NCBI GenBank assembly: GCA_963989385.1
Contig: OZ022511.1
Location: 27,336,503-27,400,502 of the forward strand
DNA length: 64,000 nt
Origin: Ctena decussata
Lineage: Eukaryota; Mollusca; Bivalvia; Lucinida; Lucinidae
Reading direction: 5' to 3'
The translations under genes and the position numbers were made by a program. The notes beneath the pieces are model-generated. The model worked only from the letters and a program-made list of their open reading frames with translations, was not told the DNA's origin and did no database searches. Of this stretch, positions 13,501 through 28,300 are shown one piece after another (position 1 is the first letter of the stretch; each line of letters begins with the position of its first letter).

Positions 13501-16500
13501 AAGTGCCTGTGATTAGATACACCCTTTACTTTTAAATTACAATGGTAAAGGTATCACTTGGAAACTTGGGATTACTTCTAAAGGAAAGAATTTGCTCCCC
13601 CTTGGGGCAAATTATTCCTTTAAGAGTAGCCTCCATTGATGAGAGAGACAAATACATCTGCCATTCTCCTTGAGCAGACTATGTATATTTTCTTATAACT
13701 TCCATAGCTATTAATTTTCTATTTCGCTGACTTTTCCAAATTTCCCTATGCTCATCAATCCTGACCTGGAAAAAATTCATTCTCCAGGAGTAGTTCCCTG
13801 ACTGTGGTTTTATAAATGAATAGTGTTAAATTGATGCCAAAATTTCAAAGACATGTAAGGCAAATGAGCATTATAGTCTCATATGCCCTTATCTTCTTTG
13901 CAGTTCAGCAGTGGCGGTAGTGTAGTGGATAACACATCAGACCAAGGGTCACTCTTGATCCCCCACTTCTCTGGTCTTTCGGATGAGACTTCAAACTGAG
14001 GTTCCATCTCAGTATGACATGTGTTGGTGGGACGCTAAACCAGAGTTCACTCACTCACTTTTTGCAGTTTAATCTAAATAGGGGCCATGACAATGATGAC
14101 ATAATAGTGTTATATCAAAATAGCACAATAATGATAATTTTATTTATCATGCATCTGCTGCAAAACTCACCTGATAACAGGGGTATGATAACATGATGTG
14201 ATAACATGTCACCGTAGATCTGCGCATGCGTGATTGTTAACAGGAGATGCCTATAGAAGCGATCTCAGAAGACGATTGGCTTTATACTGACGTTGGCCGT
14301 GATTACAAAGTTCAATTGGTTAAATGACATCACCAACTTACGTCATATCACATTCCCGACGTCAGCAAGTTCGAACAAAACTGTGTTTGCTTATCATTTG
14401 TTTGACTCTTTTTACGCCTTAAAATCTTCTTATGATGCAAGATAAATAGAAAACCATGTAAGTGTCTTTCGATATCAAGTTTATCAGGCTCGACCAGAAA
14501 AACGTCGGACTGGCTCGACAAGCCACGCCATTCCTACGCAGTTTCTGGTCTTGCCTGATAAACTGGATATCAAAAGACACTAACATGGTTTTCTCTATGT
14601 CCCAAACAGCATAATAATGAGTTGTACTTTAAATAGCATAATAATGAGTAGTATTATATCCTAAATAGCATAATAACGAGTAGTATTATATCCAAAATAG
14701 TACAATAATGAGTAGTATTATCATTATGTAAAACTTACAAGAGAATATGACTCAGCCAGCTCTATAAAAGTTTTGTCATCTGGGCATTTGCTGAAGGCTG
14801 CAGTCCCCTTTTTACCATCATCATAAGGGTAGTTAGCTACTAGGGACCCACCGTGAAGATTAGCTGACAATACAAATGGATGTTCCTGAAAAATAAGAAT
14901 TCTAAGTTAACTTATAATAATAACTGTCTGTGTAAACAGTGTAGACTTTGACAGACTTACAAGGTAAATAGATACACTTTCCAGGTAAGTAACTCTGCTA
15001 ACAGGGCAAATGTGCTAACAGGGCAAATGGGAGTCTGCTCATTCAGTGCGTAAACCAAGCTGAGCAATGTAGGATACGTGCAAGCTCCTGTCTCTATTGA
15101 TATTTTACCAAGTCACTAAATATAAAACAGGGACATACGTGATACTGAAATTGTTGTTGTTGTTTTCTTTTTCTTGTAAAAGAGTCCAGAGAAGAACAGA
15201 AATCAGAGTCTGAATAGTGAATACTGAATAGGTTTCCTTCAATGCCTAAAAAGCTGAATATCTAGGATTTTAGGAAAATCTGAAAAATGAGCAGAAATAC
15301 TGCTTTAGGAAAATCAAGAAATATTTGTGAGTTTACCGTTGACCATTTCATCACAGCCTGCGTCTCTGGTTCTTGACGAGCATTTATTGACGTATTCTTA
15401 AACAAGTCTGGAAAGTTACGATTCAAATCTATTCCGTGGGCATTTTCTCTCCCTGTGGTTCCCATCTTATCACCTGTATCAGAAAACAGAATGGATATTT
15501 ATATGAGAAAGATGAGCCAGACTGATCAGACCACACAATTTGATTCTTGCACACTAGATATGGATATCCGCGTGCTTCACCTGTACCTACAAATCTTATC
15601 TCACTCAGGACTGGATAAAAATCATGAGCAGTCAAAGCATTGGTTGTATAAGAGCTCACCTACCTGTGTCGTCAAGTGACATTGGCTTTTTAGATAACGT
15701 CACAAAGATGGCAAAATGACGTCAGTTTATGCACGCCAGCCGTTGACGTAAAGAGCCAAATGGCAGTTGTTGAATGCAACACTTTCTTTCAAAATCAAAT
15801 AGAAACTTCTCAAGCGCTAGAGTTGTGCATTTTAACAACTTCTAAAGTTAAAACAAAACATGGTGTGCAAGAAAATTATCTATCATGAGTGTGAGATGGG
15901 GATAGAAAAATCCTCACTCGGGATCAATGTTTGGCATCACTCGGCAAGCCTCGTGATGCCGAACAGTTACCCTCTTGTCAGATTTTTCTATCCACACCTC
16001 ACACCCATGAAAGATATTTATAGTCTTTCTGAATGCAACTCCTATGTGAACCAGTATTGGATCAGTTTTGATAATTGTGAAACTGTTGTTCTTAATACAA
16101 ATATTTATTCTGGTTTGTAATCTCAGGTTTTTGCCGGATAAATAATAATAAAAGCTATCCTATCTTTTCAGTCCAAAGTCAATTTTACCTGGTGCTCTAA
16201 ATGTACCCTATATACTATATTATTCCAATAAATGCCCAGGGTGGTGCATTTTGCTAAAGTTAATCAGCCATTGCCAAAGTGCCGCTACTTAACAATACAA
16301 AGGTGATGGGTATACTTTCAGAGGAAGTATCACTACTGTTTTTGCCTCCAATCTTGGTAGGCTGAAAAAAATCTCAAAAAATCTAGATCCATCTTGAAAG
16401 ATGGATTTTAATTTTTTTTGTTGTTGTTGTTTTGGATGGGAAAACCCCCATCCTTTAATCCAATCTATATGCTACATGTATTTTTATACTGTTTCTTTTT

Positions 16501-19500
16501 TCACATTTATAGTCGACCACCCAAATTAGCTGAAGTCCCTTTACTTCCCAGAGCTCTAGATAAGAAAGGTATTTGATGATAATTGAGGGATAATTTTTTT
16601 TATATCTCATTCTAATACAGTGCCCATATAGAAGCAATGGAAAGTTTCTGTGTTTTATTCTGCAACAATTCACTGTCTCGGAGTGTGTGAGTCTAACTGC
16701 TGACGTCACTTGCATAATTGATGTAATTTTGTGACGTTCTAAGACGTTAGATGGTGTAACATCTCTTTTTCTTTGTAAAATCACCATAAAAGCGTACATT
16801 TACCTTATATACAGTTAAGAATATTGGAGGGGAGCATAAACATGCTGTCAAGAAGACTGGGAGAAATTGAATGACAAGAATACTTTTCCAGCATTTTTTA
16901 GCGCTAGAATCGAAATAGTTCAGCTCTAGCATTGAATTATTGAGTAATAATTCACTGCTTGTCGGTCTGTTGTAAGTAAATATATCTCCGCGCTCGTGAT
17001 ATGATCTACTTTACAACTGACCGCAAAACAAAGGATTATTACTCAACAATTCACTGCTAGAGCTGATCTTTTGTTAATTGAAACCAAATGTTGTGACCAC
17101 TCATCTGAACCGTCTCTGAATACTGACTTCCTTATCAACCACAACAATTAGATGCCCTTGGACTTCCAGCATAACTGAACAAGTATTTTTTTCAGATTTT
17201 ACTCAGTTAATTCTAGATATCTCGAACACTGATATCTCAAAATATCCTCTTATTTCAAACAACATAATTAAGTTTTTATTTACATTTCAACTCCTCTTAT
17301 CTTAAAGGTAGGTTCCTGGACTAGCGATAACAACTATGTTCACAAAATAATTTCGTCTTTTTCTGGGTAGTATTGAATTCTCTTATTTTTCTAAATCTGT
17401 TGCTACTGAGAAAATCGTCAGATGTTGAAGAAAATAGTAGTTTTCCCTTTTGGTTTATTTTCCTTCGTTGGAATTCCAGTTCTAAAAATAGATATGTTAT
17501 ATGTCTATAAGTGCGCGATTTTTTATGCCATTCTCCAAAGGTAAATTTTCTCTTGCCGTGAGCTCTCCTAGAGGTCCTGGCATGGCGGATGGGTTAAAAT
17601 TATCCCACAATGCAATGCAGCACGACGTCAGCTGCATTATCTATTTTTGGCGCAAACTAAAAATAGCACTAACTGGTGTGCGAAGCAGAGTCAGGAAATC
17701 CCTTGCAAAACAACTTTTCTAATAATTTTTTGATTTACACTTTTAAGTGAAGCTTATTCGTTCCCTTTTTATAAGTGCTTTCCAACAACTTGGGTGAAAG
17801 ATCATCAAAATTATGATGCATTCCAAAGTACAGGAACCTACCTTTAAACTACTGATATCTTAAAGTAAATTTTCTGGGACCAGAAAATTTACTTTGAGAA
17901 ATCAGTAGTTTGGGATGAACTTTGACTTTGAGATATCCAGAGTTGACTGTATTTTCTTCAAACTCTGAGCACTGTCACCTCTGTTCCAAAGACTAACCTT
18001 CATGAGCAATAGCATATCCATCTGGATTCATGGTTGGCATGATGTGTATTCTTGTCAAGTTCACCATCTCTGTGATCATCTGGTTTGACCCATAATTCTC
18101 ACATAGCAACTGTATCAATAACAACAACATCTCACGACCTACAACCTCGTTACCATGCATGTTGCCAACATACTTGAACTCTGGTTCACCTGAAATTACC
18201 GAAAACAAAAGACATGATTTACTCTCCAACCGCCAAGAAAAAGCAGATTCTGATGCCAAATTTATGTCTTCAAAATTTAAAAAAATATTTAGTCCAAGTC
18301 GTATCATACTGAGATTTTAAAGAATAGAGGAGAAACAGTGTATATCCAGTTGAAGTTGCTCATATGAGCTGCCTCATCCAGATCTACAGAGCTCCAGATA
18401 AGAGGGGGTATTGAGGATAATTCAAAGATAATTTTTCTTATTTCTCAACAAAAACATATGTTGTGACCCCTCATTTGAACCGTCTTGATGAGACGGTTCT
18501 AATGATGGGTCACAAAATATGTTTTTGTGGAGAAATATGGCTAATTATCCCAAAATTATCCTTGTAACCCCTTCTTATCTGGAGCACTGTGATCTATGCT
18601 GTTTGCAAAATTCAATTACTTTTATTTTTAGCATTTTCAGTGTTAAAATGATGCACAATTAACCTAAAGTATCTCTACAGTACAACCACTCTATATGAAT
18701 ACATGAATCTGTATCAACAATATTCACTTTATTATATACCTATCAATGATACACCCTTTGAATTGCCTGTTTTCTGATACAGAACGCCGTATCAAACTGA
18801 CGTTTTTTGAATCCGTATCCGTATTTTGGGTTTGATGATAATCACATGCAAGCCAATCCTGGTAAGTTCCAGGCAATAGCTGTTGGACAGAGATCAGCAT
18901 CAGTTATAAAAGATTTCAAAATTGCTGGAGCAGAGATTAAATGCGAAGAGCAAGTTAAACTTCTTGGAATAGAAATTGATTTTCTGTTAAATTTTGATGC
19001 TCAAATTTCAACCATATGTAAAAAAGTTGCTCGGCAACTGAATGTATTACAAAGACTTAGCAAATTCTTAAACGAAAATACAAGATTGACAGTTTTTAAA
19101 TCTTTTATAAGAAGCAATTTTGATTTTTGTCCAATTATTTGGCATTTTTGTAGTCAAACTAATACTGAAAAACTAGAAAAGTTGCAATTCAGGGCTCTTA
19201 GAATTGTATACAATGACTATCAATCTTCTTATGAAGATTTACTTTGTCGTGTAAATACAACCACTTTGCATCTAGGTAGAATGCAATCCATTGCTATAGA
19301 AACTTTTAAGTGTTTAAATGGTATTGCACCAGAATACATACGTGATCTTGTTAAACCAAAAGATAATAAATATAATTTCAGGTATGAAAACATGCTGCAG
19401 CTTCATACAGTGAGAACTAGCAGGTACGGGAAGAACAGTTTTCGTTTTGAGGCTGCCCGGGTGTGGAACAGCCTTCCAAATGAGATCAGATGTGCAAAGA

Positions 19501-22500
19501 ATTTCAAAGAATTTAAGAGGCTGGTCCACACTTGGACAGGCCCAAAATGTAAGTGTTCAATGTGCCAGTTGTAGTTGTTTCTTTCAATTTTATGTTACTT
19601 CAGTTCAATCTCCTTGTTTTATGCTTTTTATGCTTGTATGCTTTTTTGTGCTTTTTGTGCTTGTTGTGCTTAGTGTTTAATTAACCAAGTTGTACTTTTC
19701 TGTAAATGCTTGATTAGTGTGAAAATATTTTCTCATAAATAAGTCAAATATGCATGATCCCTCTCCATGATCCTTTTTATTTATAAATTACTGTCTTACC
19801 TGAGTTTTACCTTAACTGATATTCAAAAAGAAGCCAAACTAAACTTGTAAAGTATGTATTTTAACTTTTAAAGATCTTTTTTGTCAGAATTGTTTTCTTA
19901 ATGAAAATGCTTTACATAATTGATAAATAGGATGATAAATTTAGCATGTCTGTAATTATGCTTAGTAAATTTTTATAAAATGCCTTTTTATATGTATGTT
20001 ACGTTCTTAAATGTAAAATTTAACTTTAACCTTTAAATGTTTTCTTTTCTTGCAGCTTTTTTACTCTTGTTATTCTTATACTCTTGTTATGTCGGAAAAT
20101 AGCTTAATCTGTGTAGCTAATGTTAATTGTTATGCTAAAACCGACTTAAAATAAAGCTTCTTGTATCTTGTATCTTGTATCACTATCCCTTAAAACGAGG
20201 TTATGTCTGAGTTCCCACTTCAGGTGCATCATTTTTTGAAGTGCATCGTAAAAACAAGAACCTGAGAAACAGGACTAGTGACGTAATGTCAACAAACACT
20301 TCAAAAATGGCACCCCTCGATAGCTCAGTCGGTAGTGTTTGTCTCACGACTAGCTACATAATCTGTGCTGCACATGTTCAAATCCGGTCTATGCATTAGC
20401 GCTGGCAAGTATGAATGGTTGGCTGTTCTCTAAGGTATATAATAAACAAACTATTACAAAAGTAACTTGAGCTTGCATACTGTATCACGTCTCGTAGATG
20501 ACCTCATACCATCGGATCACCCTTGACGCAACTCGGCGTGATACAGTACGCCAGATAAAGTTACTATTATAATATTGTGTATATATTGTGTTTATGAGCA
20601 TTTGAGAGGATGAAGAGACCTACAGAACACTCAGGATCTGTGCAGGACTCAAGTCCATAACCTCCAGAATGTAAGCTCTCTGCCTAAAACAAATCAGCAG
20701 AAAGAGCTTATTACTGTATAATTTATTCGACTAAAACAGCAGGTCCCCCCTTCCAAAATCACCTCAAATATGTAAATCAGTCACATTAGTTCTGCTATGT
20801 TTCTTCTAACCTTACAAAACAATTTCTTTACTCTATATCCATCTTGCAGGATAGATGTGGATTTTTTCGGTTGTTTTGGAAGGGAACAAAATATAATTTA
20901 GCCGAATAGCTCATGTGCCAGTTGCTAGTAGATTCATCAGTGAACAAGCAGCAAAGTCCCTAACATGCAAGCTTCTGCTCATAAATGTTCTACAGATCAA
21001 TTACGCACAACTAATCCCATTTGAAAATAATCAAGGTGCGTGGATATCCTTGAGGAACAGACCTTTACACTACACAGTCAACCCTCGATATCTCGAACAT
21101 TGATATCTCAAAGCAGCTGTAATATTAAAGAATATAGTTTGGATATATTTCCTATTTTTACTTACATTTCAACTCATTTTATCTCAAACTACTGATATCT
21201 CAAAGTAAATTTTCTGGGACCAGAAAATTTACTTTGATATATCAGTAGTTTGTGGTGAACTTACGACTTTGAGATATTGAGAGTTGATTGTATATCTTCA
21301 GCCAAAGGAACAGAATAAAAAGATGCAACACACTCTTTATTTTGCTTTGTTTCGTGACATAACACCTACCTGGTTCATGCACTCCAGGATTATCCGATAT
21401 CTCCAACACCCAGAGTTTCCTCCCCTGGCTTGACTGTCCAATATCATAAAGTCTGGTAATGTCTGGGAACTGAGTACTTTTTTGTCGCATAAACTCAGCC
21501 ATCTCTCTATGGTCATGGTGCTTAAACTCTCGCGGTTCGATGAATGTCATGGCATCGCGGTGAGAAGCATCTCTCAGTCTGTTTATCTGACTCACCAGGT
21601 CATCGATGGCTGCTGTTGTAGAGACTGGTGTGGGGCTGTAATGTTAAGGTGGACGGATACACTTTCAGGGGAAGTAACTCTGCCATATTCAATACTGTCT
21701 TCGTTCTCAATAGGGGTCAACTCTTAAAAAATAGAATTTACTCCTCCAGAAGCAAATTCTATCATTAAGAGTAGATCCCTTTTTTGGAAGGGTTTAGTGA
21801 TCAGGTAAGTGTACAGGAAGTCACAAAAGTTGTTCCCCTTTGTAAAACGGAGGAAACGTATGTAGGTGTACCCATGCAGTGTGTGAGTGAGTGACTCTGT
21901 TTTTACATCCCACCAACAACTAGGTCATATGGAGATGAGACCTTGGTTTAATATCTTGTGCGGAAGAAGTGGAGGATCAATCTTGCGCCCCCTGGATTGG
22001 TGGTCCAGCGTATTATCCACTACACTACTGCCGCACCTGTGTACACACACATCTTAATTAAAGAAGGGATTATATAAGGACACTTTGAGTATAATTTCTA
22101 CATTTCTCCGTCAAAGCATTTAGCCAAACGAATATTTCCTGCAGATGAGAATGCCCTGATTTTCAAAAACTGTTGATTTAAAATTAGTTTCAACTGTTGC
22201 TGCTAAATCTGATCATTTAATAATTAATTTTACACATTTAGGATCTTGTGAACAATCTGTGCTGTGATGTTGCCTGGAAACACCATAAATTATTTAGTGT
22301 TTATTAAATTGTATTCAAATTGATCAGTTTCTCAGTCGCTCACTCTTTTCTCTTTTATTAAAACAAGATACGAGCCACGACACGACAAAACCAACAATGT
22401 GGTTGTGTGCCCAGCGCAGACTCAGATCAGCCTGGGCATCCGCCCAGTCTGATCAGAGTCTTCGCTGTCCGCATGGAGGTAGCTTAGACCCTTTGAGCAC

Positions 22501-25349
22501 TAAACGAAGAGTCTGATTAGCCTGGGTGGATGCCCAGGCTGATCTGAGTCAGCGCCGGGTGCACAACCACATTGTTGGTTTTCTCGTGTCGCGGCTCATA
22601 TAATAAACACAAACTACACGTAAAACTTAAAGAGATCTTGTACACTTCGATATTTTTCAACCACTTTTACAAAGGGAAAGAATTTCTGTGACTTCCTGTT
22701 TGCATCCTTGGATGACACAGCCTTCTATGCTCCTATTAAAGGGTGCAAATTCTTTCCTTTAAGAGTTGACTCCCTTGGAAAAGTTGGCAGAAATGTGTAC
22801 CCAAATACCTTAACATCTTTTAATAATGAATGGACTCATCTTCAATGAGCAACAGAAAAACTAATGAACTGAAAATCTGACAGCAAGTTACAGAAAGTCT
22901 TAGATCATGATATTTTCTGAGACATCAACTATGGATTTTTGGTTGGTTGGTTGATTTGATGCTTAACGTCCACGGTAAACAACTAAGGTCATGTCGGGAC
23001 GGTCAGTTAACCTAACCACACTATTCCTGGGCAGGCTTAGACCTCCTAAGCGGTTAACCAGTACTAAGTGCACATACTTTCGCCAGTAACTGACAACTGC
23101 CCTTCTTGAATCAGCGGAAGGAGAAACGAAAGTATGTGGCCAGACCGGGATTCGAACCCAGGACCTCTGACTTACGAGTCAGGTGTCCTACCGATTGCAC
23201 TACCCGGCCCGGCTCATCAATTATGGAAGAACTTACAAAAACAATAAATGCTTATTTCTAATGCACTTACGTATGTAACACAACGTCTGATTGGAAAACG
23301 TCAAAAATTTGCGACAGTATATCCTGTCGGAAACCCGACGTCGTAAGTTACTAACGTAACGTCGCTTCTCATTGGTTGACATATGGTTTTACATCGCTGA
23401 AAGCGTTTGCTATGGTTGCAAAGTCGCACACTTTAAAAGGTGAAAATATGAAAAGTGCATTAGAATGGGAATAACTGTAATGAAAATTGTTATTTGTGGA
23501 GGTAAAACGTCGGTTTTATGGTCGCAAATTATATTTTACGGCTCCGCTGGGGCGTCGCCATAAAACGAAATTTCTGACCATAAAACAGACGATTTACCTC
23601 CCCAAATGACAATTTCAGTACAGTTATCCCCTAAATACACAGCTGGTATGACCTGTTGCTATCATTTATGAGCCTTCATGAAAGCTAATACATTAGGTGA
23701 TTACCATATTAATCCTAAATAATAAATGCCCCTGCTCTAATAAATGCCCCCTGTCTCTTTTCTGAAAATAATGTTAAATTAACGTGCGTGAATTCCTGTT
23801 TAATTCTCTGAATTAGGTAGCTGTTTGAAATGGCATCTACTCTTAAAGGAAAGAATTTGCTCCCTCTATATGAGTTGACCCCACCCCTACTGAGAAAGGA
23901 GGAAAGAAATAGTAGAGACACTTTCACTGAAAGTACGCATTTTCACCTTAACACTGTTTATTACAGGCTTTTGGCAGCGACTGATTTACTTCTCTTTAGT
24001 CTCTAAACACCCCCCTTTCGTAAAACGCAATGCAATGCAGGGCATTAAATAGAGGAACTTACATGAGTGCTCATGTATTACTGAATTTATTAAACGAGTT
24101 GGGGAAAAAGATAAGATGCGAGGCTATGCCGAGCATCTTATCTTTTTTCCTAACAAGTTTAATAAATTCGATAATACAGGAGCACGAATGCAAGATTTTA
24201 TTTATCATATGACACTTAAATCCCATTTTATTAGCAAATTTTGCACTAAAACGTCATGATTTTGCCATTAGAAAAAGCGACGCTTTTATGGACGTCAACG
24301 CATAACGCTACGAAGTAATTTGCATATTCAATCCACTAGTGGATTATTGATTTTAATGCATGGCTTTATTACACTTTCAGATGCGACGTCATATGATAAA
24401 AAGGATTAATACAGTATACATAATTATACTAAAAGCCTCTGTAGAGCGGTCTATTAAGGTGCATGGGCACACCACCAATAATTGTTTTACTGCATTTTTA
24501 ACAAAGGGGAACAACATTTGTTACTTTCTGTGGATGATAAATCCATTCCAAAATGCTGTTGATTTGTTGCTTTACGTCCTTGGTAAACAGCTAAAAAGCC
24601 ATGTCGGGACAGTCAGTTACCCTAACCACACTATTCCTGGGTAGGCTTAGACTTCCTAAGCAGTTAACCAGTACTAAGTGCATATTCTTTCCCCAGAAAC
24701 TGACAACTGCCCTTCTTGAATCAGTGGATGGAGAAATGGAAGTATGTTGCTGGACCTGGTATCCATCTCTGGCTCTTGGATCAGACGTGCTACCAACTGC
24801 GCCATGTGGCCAAGCCATTCCAAAATGTGATATACTCTTAACCCATTCCATTCGGGATACCCCTTTAGGGGTATCTGGGCAAACAGTTTGGATCCAGATC
24901 AGGCCCCACAAACGTGGGGCCTGATCCGAGATCCAAACTGTTTGCTGCCTAGACATCATTTCTACAAGAGTTAGTTAGACCAATATTGACAAAATATTCT
25001 TGATTTTTGATGCAGACGAAAATTTCAGCAGACGACAAAAATACCCAGAATGCAATGGGTTAAAGAGCCATTCCAAAATGTGATATACTTTTAAAAGAAC
25101 AAGAGCTGTCGCCTGACAGCATAGCTCACCTGAATTGGTGCTTGCTCATCACACAGCCGCTATGGTGGTGTGGACTGCTATGCATAAAACTTCATGCAAG
25201 CATGTCCATAATGAAAACACATTTATAAACAAAAGCTATCTCAGAAATATGTCTTAAAATAAAATTAAAATAAAAAAAATGAAATGAAATTTCAAAGTCC
25301 ATGAGCTTGAGGTAAAAAAACAGACGGGTAGGGGCTACGGGGTAGTAGG

Positions 25350-25380
<31 letters not shown>

Positions 25381-28300
25381 GGGGGGATGCTATGCATAAA
25401 ACTTCATGCAAGCATGTCCATAATGAAAAAACATTTATAAACAAGTAAACAAAAGCTATCTCAGAAATACATGCAAGTCTTAAAATAAAATAAATGCAAT
25501 GAAATTTCAAAGTCCATGAGCTTAAGGTAAAAAAACTGACGGGTAGGGGGAGGGGGGGAGGGCTAGGATGTATCAAAACCCTGAACCATTATCTAACATC
25601 AGTCCAAGTATTAGTATCAACTGAGTCCATCATCGTGGCACTGTGAAATTATGTCTTCATAAATATAAAACTTTAACCAAAATCTTTAAGACAAAATTCT
25701 AAGTCGATGACCTTGACTTCAAGGTCATCCAGTGGGGTAAGTATAAGGTGTTCTGTAAAAACTCAAAAAGAGTCTAACATCAGTTCAAGTTTTAACCAAA
25801 TCTCTGCATAGCATTATGAATCAGTTTGCAATTACAAAACTTTAAAAAAGACAAAAATTTCCTAAGTCCCTGACCTTGACTCAAGATCACTGAGCGGGGT
25901 TGGGGGAGTACCGGTACTCTGTAGATCTAACTACAGTGCAAATATAAAAAGAATTCATCTATGGGTTCAGGAGATATGTGTCTTTAAAAAACTTTAACCA
26001 AAACATCCAATCAATAAAAAGACAATATTCTAAGCCCATGACCTTGACATCAAGGTCACAGAGGGGGGTAGGGGTAGTACCTTTGAAAACTTTAGACCAA
26101 TATCTAACTACAGTGCAAGTATCAAAGGAATCCATCCATGAGTTAAGGAGATATTGGGCTTTATAAAACTTTAACCAAAACATCCAGTCCAAAAAAACTA
26201 CAAATTTTCTAAGTCCATGACCTTGACATCAAGGTCACGGAGTGGGGTGGGGGTGGTACCCTGTTAAACCTTAGACCAATATCTAACTACAGTGCAAGTA
26301 TCAAAAGAATCCATCCATGGGTTAAGGAGATATAGGTCTTTAAAAAACTTTAACCAAAACATCCAATCCGAACGCTGACGCGGACACGGACACGGACGCG
26401 GACGCTGACGCCGACGCCGTGGTGACAACAATAGCTCTTCCTGAACTTTCGTTCAGGCGGGCTAAAAAGTGTCTCCTGAAGGAGCAAATTCTTTCCATTA
26501 AGAGTTAACCCCTATTGAGATGGGAAGCAAAAATGAAAATAGAAAGAGTTACTTACCATGAAAGTATTCCATTTGAACCGCAACGCCAGAAAACCAAGAA
26601 TGTGGTTTTGCGCCCAGCACAGACTCAGATCAGCCTGGGCATCCGCCCAGTCTGATCAGAGTTTTTGCTGTCCGCAAGGAGTTAGCTTAGACCCTCAGCT
26701 ACCCTTTAAGCACTTAGCGAAGAGTCTGATCAAACTTGTTGGATGCCCAGCTGATCAGAGTCTGCGCTGGGCGAACAAACACTTTGATGTTTTTCTCTTG
26801 TCCCGGCTCATTTAGCTTAAGCACTATCTTACTGTGCTATCATCACCCCAGTTTCAATCCCACCAGTGGCAAAACTCTTAACACCGAAACAGAATTTCCA
26901 TTTTACACAGTATCAACTACATGTATTTCAATCTCATCCCACTATTGTCTCAATATGACTGAATTGCTATTGAAGGGGATATAAAACTTAATATCATCCC
27001 TCCAAATTCCATTATACAAGACTTACTGTGGCTGGCCCTTAGCTGACCGCTTCATCTTGATGTCTAACTTAGACCCAACACCGGCGGATACCGTGGTCTG
27101 TGGGGTAGTCTGACTGGTGTACCTGTAAGAAAATGGGAACCAATGAAAATCTTGTGATACTCTCATACTGACTAATTACACAGTATTCGAACTCACTGTA
27201 CCAGCTCTTACGGTTTTCATAGCATTGAATCGAGAGTACAAACATTCGCTTATAACCAGAAGTCGGAAATCATTATGTTTAGAGATTTATCCGGAATCTG
27301 CTGCGTCATTCATAGTTATTCAGCTTCGAAAATGTAAAGAGGTAAGTTTGATATAATTTGCTCTTCGGTCTTTTACTTTATTGCCCTGTACAATGAAAAA
27401 CTCATTGCCGTCACAAAAATTTTATTCCAAACAGCTTAACTTAACATGAGTTTGTGTCATGCAAAACCTAGCTATCGTCCAATTATCAAAACTAATAAAC
27501 TGTAGATTGATAACCCCTTCCGTTTATTTTAAAGCTTTTTTCATAAAACATGTATGAAAATGCTCAAAATGGTTTTAGAATCATGCCAAGGGCGATTTGA
27601 ATACTGTTACAATTACTATCCACCCATACATGACATTGTACAGGGCAATAAAGTAAAAGACCGAAGAGCAAATTATATTAAACTTACCTCTTTACATTTT
27701 CGAAGCTGAAAAACTATAAATGACGCAGAAGATTCCGGATAAAATCTCAAAACATAATGATTTCCGACTACCGCTTATCAAGCGAATGTTTGTACTCTCA
27801 ATTCAACGCTATGAAAACCAGAAGAGCTGGTACATTGAGTTTGGATACTGTGAATTATACTCATGGATGAGAATAAGATCTGTGTCATCAAAGTAAATAT
27901 CTTGATAGTCAAAATAAGGGGTCACTTGTCTTTAGTAGCAACCCTCTGGGATGCCTATAGACCCATAAAAACAGTGCAAATGAACAGTCAAATCTGTATT
28001 GACAAAGGCTTTTTATTAAGGAGTCACTTGTCTTACCAAATTACAGTGCAAATGAACCTGTATTAAGAGGTCACCTGTCCCGTCTTAAGCAGCCAGGTTC
28101 TGTGTCTCCCGATATAGATCCAACTTTGCCTGCTTCATTTAGCGTAGTTATTTGATTTTTTTCTTCATTTTGGGAGTAAGATGCAGCTATACCATAAAAA
28201 TTCTAAGTATATGGACATACAGGTCTGAGTAAACAGTGCAGACCCAGATCGGAGCAGTCTGATAAGGGTCTACACTGTTTGCCATACAAGTTGCATCATT

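Noticed and set aside
18807..18830. ATG start for the LINE ORF
   Set aside because: The apparent first codon is TTG in flanking sequence; the element is 5'-truncated.
24601..24959. Opposed ORFs of about 110-120 codons
   Set aside because: Both lie across a SINE and an inverted repeat; no family similarity.
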